Of a stretch of 64,000 bases of DNA, positions 52,717 through 59,882 are shown one piece after another (within the stretch, counting starts at the first letter, position 1; every line of letters begins with the position of its first letter). A program made the translations under genes and the position numbers. A model generated the notes under the pieces. The model searched no databases and had not been told where the DNA came from. It saw only the letters and a list, made by a program, of their open reading frames with translations. Location of the stretch: the NCBI RefSeq assembly GCF_900113905.1, contig NZ_FORC01000005.1, positions 62,001 to 126,000 on the forward strand. Reading direction: 5' to 3'. The stretch is from Phytopseudomonas argentinensis (GTDB taxonomy: Bacteria; Pseudomonadota; Gammaproteobacteria; Pseudomonadales; Pseudomonadaceae).

Positions 52717-53120
52717 TGTGCCAATGCAACCAATACCACGATGCTGTTATAGAACTAACACACGCTCACGACCGAGACTTTAATTTCCTAGGAGCAAAGC
52801 TATTTTCGAGCCACTTCCAAACGCCAGATGACAGCACATTCTCACCGGAACTCAATTATTCCACTGCATCATACGAATGTACATCTTGCGGACAAAAGTG
52901 GTACGTGGAGTCAACGCCAGAGCAGTACCCCTCTATAGTATTTGCCATGAAGTATTTTTCAGGCGCCCAGCCAACAGACAACGAAGTCCAATCTAGAAAG
53001 CAGTTTTTAGCGATACTGGCACATGCTGGGTTCTCAGAAGGGCTTTGCAGATTTTCCGGATGCAAGAACTTCAAGCTTAAGGGTAGAGAACTTTGCCATA
53101 TGCACCTGATACTTACATGA
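52716..53120 (+). CDS. Hypothetical protein with zinc-knuckle-like Cys/His motifs
   Basis: 134 residues, not recognised. Cys-rich in three places: MCQCN at the N-terminus, ECTSCGQKW in the middle (CxxC plus Trp) and CRFSGCKNFKLKGRELCHMH near the end, a C-x4-C-x10-C-x2-H pattern that resembles small zinc-binding knuckles. Two separate metal sites are plausible. Coupled to the preceding gene by a one-base overlap. AT-rich like its neighbours. Confidence 0.6.
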   Translation: MCQCNQYHDAVIELTHAHDRDFNFLGAKLFSSHFQTPDDSTFSPELNYSTASYECTSCGQKWYVESTPEQYPSIVFAMKYFSGAQPTDNEVQSRKQFLAILAHAGFSEGLCRFSGCKNFKLKGRELCHMHLILT

Positions 53121-53137
53121 GGGACTCGGGATCGCAG

Positions 53138-53167
53138 GTAGGATGGACAACGCGAAGCTTGTCCACC
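53138..53167. repeat. Short hairpin repeat (GTAGGATGG type)
   Basis: GGATGGACAA...TTGTCCACC around CGCGAAGC. The 27-bp core recurs with one mismatch at 54655-54681 in the same orientation, the two copies bracketing the pheC-like gene and the next small gene. Confidence 0.7.
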
Positions 53168-53297
53168 GCATTAGAAGCACCGGATCAGCACTAAAACTAC
53201 CATCACCTCCCCTAACCCAAGCCTTGCCCCAGCCCCGCTCTTGTCCTTACCTTGTCCGTTCGCCTTTACCCCGCCGTCAACCGCGAGTCTCCCCACC

Positions 53298-54086
53298 ATG
53301 AAAAATCTAAAAATCAGCGCCATCACCGCCCTGCTTATCGGCCTGTCGGGTTTTGCCCAGGCTCAGGAAACGCCGTCGCACCTGGACAAGGTGCTGGAGA
53401 AGGGACAGCTGGCGGTGTGCACCACCGGCGATTACAAACCCTACACCTTCCTGCGTCAGGACGGCGAGTACGAAGGCATCGATATCGAGATGGCCCAATC
53501 CCTCGCGCAGAGCCTTGGGGTGAAGGTGCAGTGGGTGCCGACCACCTGGAAAACCCTGATGCCGGATATGGTGGCGGGCAAGTGCGATATCGGTATGGGC
53601 GGCATTTCCGTGACGCTGGAACGCCAGAAGAAGGCCTTTTTCAGCAGCATGCTGGATGTCGACGGCAAGATTCCGCTGGTGCGCTGCGAAGATGTGTCGC
53701 GTTACCAGACCGTCGAGCAGATCAACAGGCCAGAGGTGCGCCTGATCGAGCCAGCCGGCGGCACCAACGAGGCCTTTGCGCGGGCCCACCTGCCAAAGGC
53801 TCAGCTGAACTTCCACGACAACAAGACCATCTTCCAGGAACTGCTGGATAAGCGCGCCGACGTGATGATCACCGACACGTCCGAGGCCCTTTACCAGCAG
53901 AAACGCATGCCCGGCCTGTGCGCCGTCAACCCGAAGAACTACATGCAATATAGTGAGAAGGCCTACCTGCTACCCCGCGACGATATGGCCTGGAAAAGCT
54001 ATGTCGATCAGTGGCTGCACCTGAGCAAGGCCACCGGCGCTTACCAGAAGACGCTTGGTCACTGGCTGGCGGTGCCGGGGCAGTAA
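53298..54086 (+). CDS. PheC-like periplasmic cyclohexadienyl dehydratase / SBP family 3 protein
   Basis: A 262-residue secreted type-2 binding-protein fold. The ATG at 53298 (MKNLKISAITALLIGLSGFAQAQETPSHLDKVLEKG) begins a signal peptide ending at AQA. The mature sequence closely follows P. aeruginosa PheC: TTGDYKPYTF, GIDIEMAQSLAQSLG, MGGISVTLERQKKAFFS, EPAGGTNEAFARAHL, ITDTSEALYQQ, SEKAYLLPRDD and YVDQWLHLS. PheC converts prephenate to phenylpyruvate, or arogenate to phenylalanine, in the periplasm, with a Glu in the TDxxEA segment thought to act as acid. That Glu is present. It could alternatively be an amino-acid receptor, since the fold is shared; no permease genes are adjacent, which favours the enzyme. 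Confidence 0.75.
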   Translation: MKNLKISAITALLIGLSGFAQAQETPSHLDKVLEKGQLAVCTTGDYKPYTFLRQDGEYEGIDIEMAQSLAQSLGVKVQWVPTTWKTLMPDMVAGKCDIGMGGISVTLERQKKAFFSSMLDVDGKIPLVRCEDVSRYQTVEQINRPEVRLIEPAGGTNEAFARAHLPKAQLNFHDNKTIFQELLDKRADVMITDTSEALYQQKRMPGLCAVNPKNYMQYSEKAYLLPRDDMAWKSYVDQWLHLSKATGAYQKTLGHWLAVPGQ

Positions 54087-54098
54087 AGACACACGACT

Positions 54099-54124
54099 GG
54101 TGGATGGATGAAGCGTCATCCACC
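54099..54124. repeat. Short hairpin repeat after the PheC-like gene
   Basis: Perfect arms GGTGGATG / CATCCACC with a 10-nt loop, 12 bases past the stop. Same family as the other GGTGGAT-type hairpins in this stretch. It may act as a transcript end. Confidence 0.65.
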
Positions 54125-54234
54125 CTAAGGTTGATCGTTACAAGCTTCAGCAATGTGTCACTGCGAACTCCTAATCGAATCCGCGGTGACGCAATCCAGC
54201 CAGCTATCAGCTCCGCTTAAGGCCCTCACACTTT

Positions 54235-54636
54235 ATGAGTTGCATTTTGAGAATATCCGGCGAGTCTCTGGATATTGAAACGGCGCTTTCTACCTGCACC
54301 GTGCAGCCTTACCTAATGTGGAAAAAAGGCGAACCACGGCTGCTCAAAGGGAAAACTCACCGGGATAGCGGGGCAAATTTTGCCGCGAGCGAAGCAGATT
54401 TCGACGAATTCCCACGACAGCTAGCCGAGGCGACAAACTATCTCAAAACACATGCATCGGCACTCGCACTATTAGTTGCGACGCCTGGAGTGCAGCACTC
54501 TACCCTGGATTTCGGGCTCTCTTTTCAAGAAGGAAGCGTCACCCAATCCTTTCACTTCCCATCCGCGTTTATAAAACTTGCCGCTCAGATCGGCATCGGT
54601 GTGGAAGTGTCTCAATATGCTTGCTCAGATGATTGA
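54235..54636 (+). CDS. Hypothetical protein, possible DUF4279-like
   Basis: 133 residues: MSCILRISGESLDIETALSTCTVQPYLMWKKGEPRLLKGKTHRDSGANF. The opening pattern (LRISGESLDIETALS...P...WKKGEP) recalls the DUF4279 family, seen among small immunity-like proteins, but the match is by eye only. No signal peptide or membrane helix. A weak TAAGG lies about 12 bases before the ATG. Alone between two hairpin repeats; composition is lower in GC than neighbours. Confidence 0.6.
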   Translation: MSCILRISGESLDIETALSTCTVQPYLMWKKGEPRLLKGKTHRDSGANFAASEADFDEFPRQLAEATNYLKTHASALALLVATPGVQHSTLDFGLSFQEGSVTQSFHFPSAFIKLAAQIGIGVEVSQYACSDD

Positions 54637-54654
54637 GATCGCTTCCAGGCAGCA

Positions 54655-54681
54655 GGATGGGCAACGCGAAGCTTGTCCACC
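54655..54681. repeat. Short hairpin repeat, second copy of the 53138 element
   Basis: GGATGGGCAA...TTGTCCACC with CGCGAAGC in the centre, one mismatch over 27 bases to the copy at 53141-53167, same orientation. Confidence 0.7.
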
Positions 54682-54702
54682 ATTCGCAACATGCAAAGCC
54701 AT

Positions 54703-54742
54703 GGTGGATGGGTAAAGCGCCAGCTACGCCCCCCGATCCACC
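54703..54742. repeat. GGTGGAT-type hairpin downstream of the cio operon
   Basis: Arms GGTGGAT (54703-54709) and ATCCACC (54736-54742) around GGGTAAAGCG...GCCCCCCG. It sits just past the DUF2474 stop and ends the run of repeats that borders the accessory stretch. Confidence 0.55.
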
Positions 54743-54762
54743 CTACACGTCGGCAATGGCTC

Positions 54763-54906
54763 CTACGGCGTACTCAATCCCGCCGCATTCATGAAAAGCC
54801 GCAACAGATAAGACAGCAGCCCCAGGCTCAGCACGCTGACCGTCCAGATGCCGGCCAGCCAGGCGATGCGTTGCCAGAGGGGTTTCTTCTCGGTCGATTT
54901 TTCCAT
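54763..54906 (-). CDS. DUF2474 family small membrane protein of the CioAB oxidase operon
   Basis: A 47-residue single-span protein: MEKSTEKKPLWQRIAWLAGIWTVSVLSLGLLSYLLRLFMNAAG. It has a basic N-terminus, then one hydrophobic helix (about residues 15-38). DUF2474 genes follow cioAB in pseudomonads and probably act like the CydX/CbdX subunits that stabilise bd oxidases; that role is inferred. The start overlaps the cioB stop by one base. Confidence 0.82.
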   Translation of the reverse strand: MEKSTEKKPLWQRIAWLAGIWTVSVLSLGLLSYLLRLFMNAAGLSTP

Positions 54907-55913
54907 CAGTGGTACCCCTGATCCGGCGTGACCTTGCCGCGGAACACGTAGTAGCTCCAGGCGGTGTAGACAAGGATGATCGGGATGATCAGCAGCGCGC
55001 CGACCAGCGCGAAGCCCTGGCTCTGCGGCGGCGCGGCGGCCTGCCAGATGGTCAGTGAGCCGGGCACGATGTTCGGCCACAGGCTGATGCCCAGGCCGCT
55101 GTAGCCGAGAAAGATCAGCACCAGGGTCAGCACGAACGGCTTGCTGTTGTCGTAGTTGGCCACCGAACGCAGCAGGTAGAAGAAGCTCGCCAGCACCAGA
55201 ATGGGTACCGGGGCGAACCACAACAGATTGGGCAGCGTGAACCAACGCTCGGCGATGCCCGGCTGGGAAAGCGGCGTCCACAGGCTGACGACGCCGATCA
55301 CCGCCAGCAGCGCGAGAGCCAGTGGCCGGGCCAGGTCATGCATCTGCTTTTGCAGGCGGCCTTCGGTCTTCATGATCAGCCAGGTGCAGCCAAGCAGCGC
55401 GTAGGCGGCGATCAGCCCCAGGCCGCTGAACAGCGGGAACGGCGCCAGCCAGTCCAGCGAACCACCGGAGAACGCCCGGCCCTCGACCGGGATGCCCTCG
55501 ATAAAGGCGCCCAGCGCCACGCCCTGGAAGAAGGTCGCGGCGACCGAGCCGCCGATAAAGGCCTTGTCCCAGATATGCCGCTTGTGGTCCTTGGCCTTGA
55601 AGCGAAACTCGAAGGCCACGCCGCGAAACACCAGGCCCAGCAGCATGAACATCAGTGGCAGATAAAGGGCGCTGAGCACCACCGAGTAGGCCAGCGGAAA
55701 GGCCGCGAACAGCCCGGCGCCGCCGAGCACCAGCCAGGTCTCGTTGCCGTCCCACACGGGTGCCACGGTGTTCATCATCACGTCGCGCTCGCCCTTGTCG
55801 GGCACGAACGGGAAGAGAATGCCGATGCCCAGATCGAAGCCGTCCATGATCACGTACATCATCACCCCGAAGACGATGATCACCGCCCAGATGACTGACA
55901 GATCGATACCCAT
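54906..55913 (-). CDS. cioB: Cyanide-insensitive quinol oxidase subunit II (CioB)
   Basis: A 335-residue CydB-family membrane subunit with about nine helices. Start at the ATG 55913 (MGIDLSVIWAVIIVFGVMMYVIMDGFDLGIGILFPF): GGGAGGG lies 7 bases upstream, whereas the ATG two codons earlier overlaps the cioA stop and is too close to it. VWDGNETWLVLGGAGLFAAFPLAYS and RGVAFEFRFK are hallmark CydB/CioB motifs. With CioA it forms a bd-type oxidase that reduces O2 with ubiquinol without pumping protons. Confidence 0.95.
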   Translation of the reverse strand: MGIDLSVIWAVIIVFGVMMYVIMDGFDLGIGILFPFVPDKGERDVMMNTVAPVWDGNETWLVLGGAGLFAAFPLAYSVVLSALYLPLMFMLLGLVFRGVAFEFRFKAKDHKRHIWDKAFIGGSVAATFFQGVALGAFIEGIPVEGRAFSGGSLDWLAPFPLFSGLGLIAAYALLGCTWLIMKTEGRLQKQMHDLARPLALALLAVIGVVSLWTPLSQPGIAERWFTLPNLLWFAPVPILVLASFFYLLRSVANYDNSKPFVLTLVLIFLGYSGLGISLWPNIVPGSLTIWQAAAPPQSQGFALVGALLIIPIILVYTAWSYYVFRGKVTPDQGYH

Positions 55914-55915
55914 GG

Positions 55916-57361
55916 TCATGCCCTCCCTTCGGCATGTTCACTGCCGTGGTCACTGTCGTCGGTGCCCTCTTTGGCGGCCGACAGCGGCCGCGCGGGTGTG
56001 TGCTGGGTGCCTGGACCACCTTCATGCTGATGATCGCCTTCACCGGTGACCGGCCCCTTGCGCACCAGGCGCATCAGGTAGCCAAAGCCGGCGCCGAACA
56101 CCGCGAAGTACACCACCACGAACAGCACCAGGGTCAGGCCCAGTTGCGCGGCGCTGTGAGCCGACACGCCATCGGCTGTGCGCATCAGCCCGTAGACCAC
56201 CCACGGCTGGCGACCGATCTCGGTGGTGAACCAGCCGGCGAGGATGGCGATCAGCCCGGACGGGCCCATCCACAGGCAGAAGTACAGGAACGGGCGCGAC
56301 CGGTAGAGGCTGCCGCGCCAGCGCAGCCACAAGCTCCACACGCCGGCGAGGATCATCAGCAGGCCCATGGCGACCATCACCCGGAACGACCAGAACACGA
56401 TGGTCGAGTTGGGCCGGTCCTCCTTGGCGAACTCCTTGAGCGCTGGCACCTGCTTGTCCAGGCTATGGGTGAGGATCAGGCTGCCCAGGTACGGTACCTC
56501 GACCTTGAAGCGCGTTTCCTCGCGCTCCATGTCCGGCCAGCCGAACAGGATCAGCGGCGTCGGCTCACCGGAGCTGTTGTCCCAGTGGCCTTCGATGGCG
56601 GCGATCTTCGCCGGTTGATGCTTGAGCGTGTTAAGGCCGTGGAAGTCGCCGATCACCGCCTGGATCGGTGCGACCAGCAGGGCCATCCACAGCGCCATGG
56701 AGAACATCTTGCGCATCGCCGGGGTGTCGCGACCGCGCAGCAGGTGCCAGGCTGCCGAGGCGCCGACGAAGAACGCGGTAGCCAGGAACGCGGCGGTGGC
56801 CATATGGGCCAGGCGATAGGGGAACGACGGGTTGAACACCACCGCGAACCAGTCCACCGGAATCACCCGGCCATCGACGATCTCGAAACCCTGGGGCGTC
56901 TGCATCCAGCTGTTGGAGGCGAGAATCCAGAAGGTCGAGATCAGCGTGCCGACCGCCACCATCACCGTCGAGAAGAAATGCAGGCCCGGGCCCACGCGGT
57001 TCCAGCCGAACAGCATCACGCCGAGAAAGCCCGCCTCGAGGAAGAACGCGGTGAGTACTTCGTAGGCCAGCAACGGCCCGGTGACCGAACCGGCGAAATC
57101 CGAGAAGGCGCTCCAGTTGGTGCCGAACTGGTAGGCCATCACCAGGCCGGAAACCACGCCCATGCCGAAGTTGACCGCGAAGATCTTTACCCAGAAGTGG
57201 TAAAGGTCGCGGTACACCGTCTGCCCGGTCTTCAGCCACAGGCCCTCCAGCACCGCCAGGTAACTGGCCAGGCCGATGGTGATGGCAGGAAAGATGATGT
57301 GAAAGGAAATGGTGAAGGCGAACTGGATGCGCGCAAGATCCAAAGCCTCTAGGCCGAACAT
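55916..57361 (-). CDS. cioA: Cyanide-insensitive quinol oxidase subunit I (CioA)
   Basis: A 481-residue CydA-family subunit carrying the haems. MFGLEALDLARIQFAFTISFHIIFPAITIGLASYLAVLEGLWLKTG contains the conserved haem His. KIFAVNFGMGVVSGLVMAYQFGTNW and FLEAGFLGVMLFGWNRVG follow. The quinol loop is of the short type (HSLDKQVPALKEFAKEDRP region), as in P. aeruginosa CioA, and not the long E. coli type. The C-terminal tail is His/Glu-rich (GEGDHQHEGG). An Anr-type site lies about 80 bases upstream. Confidence 0.95.
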   Translation of the reverse strand: MFGLEALDLARIQFAFTISFHIIFPAITIGLASYLAVLEGLWLKTGQTVYRDLYHFWVKIFAVNFGMGVVSGLVMAYQFGTNWSAFSDFAGSVTGPLLAYEVLTAFFLEAGFLGVMLFGWNRVGPGLHFFSTVMVAVGTLISTFWILASNSWMQTPQGFEIVDGRVIPVDWFAVVFNPSFPYRLAHMATAAFLATAFFVGASAAWHLLRGRDTPAMRKMFSMALWMALLVAPIQAVIGDFHGLNTLKHQPAKIAAIEGHWDNSSGEPTPLILFGWPDMEREETRFKVEVPYLGSLILTHSLDKQVPALKEFAKEDRPNSTIVFWSFRVMVAMGLLMILAGVWSLWLRWRGSLYRSRPFLYFCLWMGPSGLIAILAGWFTTEIGRQPWVVYGLMRTADGVSAHSAAQLGLTLVLFVVVYFAVFGAGFGYLMRLVRKGPVTGEGDHQHEGGPGTQHTPARPLSAAKEGTDDSDHGSEHAEGRA

Positions 57362-57441
57362 GGACGTGCCCCTCGATCAGATTTTCGGTTATCTATTTCT
57401 TGTCGTGAGTATTGCCGCAGACAGCCAAAGCGAAAGGCGCT

Positions 57442-57455
57442 TTGATCTGGATCAA
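57442..57455. promoter_or_regulatory. Anr/FNR box upstream of cioA
   Basis: TTGATCTGGATCAA, a perfect match to the TTGAT-N4-ATCAA consensus, 81 bases before cioA on its strand and about 208 before the TonB receptor on the other. In P. aeruginosa ANR represses cioAB at low oxygen, so the same is likely here. Confidence 0.85.
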
Positions 57456-57662
57456 ATGATCAACTCAAGATTACGCCTCGCTGCGCCACTTACCAGCGTG
57501 GCCGGTTGCCGCGCGACAGGCTGTCGCTGTGGCGTTGTGACTTGGTTGCACGGCACGGGGTATGGTGCGCGCTGTCGGACGAAGGGCAGAAGTGGCCTGG
57601 CGCGTGCGGGCGCCGTCCTACCCCGCGCGATCCAACACCCGGCCCCACGGAGAACCACCGCA

Positions 57663-59837
57663 ATGCCTTGCCTGCCCCCATTCGCCCTGCGCCCCCGTCA
57701 CCTGCTGGCTGCCAGCCTGCTGGGTTGCGCGACGCTGCCTGTCGCCCATGCCGAGACCGCGACGGGCAGCCTGCAGCTCGAAGGCGTGCAGATCACCGAG
57801 CAGGCACTGAGCGAGCAGCAGGCGGCCGAAGAGCAACTGGAGCGGGTACCCGGCGGCAGCAATCTGGTGGACATGCAGCGCGTCAAGCAGGGCCGCGTGG
57901 CCGGCAACGCCGATGTACTGGCCTACCAGCCGGGCGTGTATGCACAGTCACCAGGCAACGAGGGCATCAAGATCGCCATCCGTGGCTCGGGCATCAACCG
58001 CGGCACCGGCTCCCACGCCAGCGGCAACCACATCATGCTCGACGGCCTGCCGCTGACCGGCTCGGGCGGCACGCCCTACGAGCTGCTCGAGCCCTTGTGG
58101 ATCAGCCGCGCCGAGGTGCTGCGCGGCGCCAACGGGTTCGACAAGGGCTCGCTGGCCCTGGGTGGCGCCATCGACTACATCACCCGTACCGGCCGTGATG
58201 CCGACAAGTTGCAACTGCGCTATGAGGCCGGCAGCCACGGTTACCAGAAGCGCAGCATCAGCTCCGGCCAGGTGCTGGGCGACTTCGATTACTACATCAA
58301 TGTCACCGACAGCCGTTACGACGGTTATCAGGATCACTCGTCTGGCAAAGGCCAGGGCGTCGCCGCCAACGTCGGCTATCGCCTCAACGAAAACCTGGAG
58401 ACACGCTTCTACCTGCGTTATCGGGAGACCGCGCACGAAGTACCGGGCCGCCTGACCAAGGCACAGATCGAGCACGATCCACGGGCGGCCGCCGCCAATA
58501 ATCTGCGTATCGATGCTCACCGCGACCAACCCGGCAGCACCTGGCTGGCCAACAAGACCACCTGGCAGATCGATGACGACTCTACCCTGGTGGCCGGCCT
58601 GGCCTATCACCACTACCCGATGGATATCGTCGAAAACAGCTCGCCCAACGGCAACACCTACCGGGTGCGCGTGGACTACAGCGATGTCAGCGGCACCCTG
58701 GACTACACCCGTCGCCACAGCCTGTTCGGGCTCGACAGCACCACCACCCTGGGCTTTCGCAGCACCACCAACCTGCCGAGCAGCAAGTCGAAGGAAAATG
58801 CCGCGCTGCCGATCAGCGTCGGCGCGAACGGCGGCCCGACAGCAACCTACCCCGCCGGTACCCTGATGCGCGCCTACGAGCACCTGGGTTCGGACAACGT
58901 GCTGCATATCGGCAACGAAACCGAACTGGCCCCCGACCTGTGGCTGACCAGCGGCCTGGCGCTGATCTATACCCGTCGTGAGGTAGAGGTGACCTGGCCG
59001 GCCACCGACGACAAGCTCAGCGAACACAGCTGGGATTACGCGCCGCGTATCGGCCTGCGCTACCAGCTCAACCCGGACGTTCAGCTGTATGGCAATATCA
59101 GCCGTTCGGTGGAGCCGCCCCACGCCTGGTCGATGCTCTGGAGTTCGCCGCTGCGTTTCCCGACCAGCAACCAGCCGTACAGTGCCCGCCAGCGCGCGCC
59201 GATCTCCCTGGATAACCAGACCGCCACCACCTTCGAAGTCGGCGGCCGTGGTGACTCCGCCTTGGGCCAGTGGGATGTGGCCTACTACTACTCGCTGGTG
59301 CGCCATGAATTGCTGACTGTGCCGGTCGAGAGCAACGTGTTCTCCGAGGCCAACGCCAGTCCCACCATCCACCAGGGCATCGAGCTGGGCCTCGACAGCC
59401 CGCTGTGGAACGGCGGCGGTGCCGGCGCCCTGGCCTTGCGCCAGGCCTACACCTTCAGCGACTTCCACTACCGCGACGACGATGCCTTCGGCGACAACCG
59501 TCTGCCCGGGCTGCCCCGCCACTATTACCAGGCCGAACTGCGCTACGACCACCCGAGTGGTTTCTACGCCGGGCTCAATACCCAGTACGCCTCCAGGGTC
59601 GCGGCGGATTACGCCAATTCCTACTACGCCGATGCCTATGCGATCTTCGGCGCGACCCTGGGCTACGTCTCACCGAAAGACGATTGGCAGGCCTGGCTGG
59701 ACCTGCGCAACCTGACCGACAAGCGCTACGCCGCCACCGTCACGCCGGGCTATGACGACAAGGGCGCCGATGTCGCCCGCTCAACGCCGGGCGAAGGCTT
59801 CGGGGCCTTCGTGGGCGTGTCGTACAGCTTTAATTGA
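57663..59837 (+). CDS. TonB-dependent outer-membrane receptor (no signalling domain)
   Basis: A 724-residue receptor. The ATG at 57663 (MPCLPPFALRPRHLLAASLLGCATLPVAHAETATG) is preceded by GGAGA and opens a signal peptide ending at AHA. The plug domain begins after LQLEGVQITEQA, with GNEGIKIAIRGSGIN and SGNHIMLDGLPLTGSGGTPYELLEPLWISRAEVLRGAN. The barrel ends in the family C-terminus FVGVSYSFN (terminal aromatic-x-N/F). No N-terminal STN transducer domain, so it is a transporter without surface signalling. The substrate (siderophore, metal complex or other) cannot be read. Confidence 0.9.
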   Translation: MPCLPPFALRPRHLLAASLLGCATLPVAHAETATGSLQLEGVQITEQALSEQQAAEEQLERVPGGSNLVDMQRVKQGRVAGNADVLAYQPGVYAQSPGNEGIKIAIRGSGINRGTGSHASGNHIMLDGLPLTGSGGTPYELLEPLWISRAEVLRGANGFDKGSLALGGAIDYITRTGRDADKLQLRYEAGSHGYQKRSISSGQVLGDFDYYINVTDSRYDGYQDHSSGKGQGVAANVGYRLNENLETRFYLRYRETAHEVPGRLTKAQIEHDPRAAAANNLRIDAHRDQPGSTWLANKTTWQIDDDSTLVAGLAYHHYPMDIVENSSPNGNTYRVRVDYSDVSGTLDYTRRHSLFGLDSTTTLGFRSTTNLPSSKSKENAALPISVGANGGPTATYPAGTLMRAYEHLGSDNVLHIGNETELAPDLWLTSGLALIYTRREVEVTWPATDDKLSEHSWDYAPRIGLRYQLNPDVQLYGNISRSVEPPHAWSMLWSSPLRFPTSNQPYSARQRAPISLDNQTATTFEVGGRGDSALGQWDVAYYYSLVRHELLTVPVESNVFSEANASPTIHQGIELGLDSPLWNGGGAGALALRQAYTFSDFHYRDDDAFGDNRLPGLPRHYYQAELRYDHPSGFYAGLNTQYASRVAADYANSYYADAYAIFGATLGYVSPKDDWQAWLDLRNLTDKRYAATVTPGYDDKGADVARSTPGEGFGAFVGVSYSFN

Positions 59838-59882
59838 GCCCGGTGCCCTGCCCAGTAGCCTGGGCCGCTTGAGAGGGGGTGA

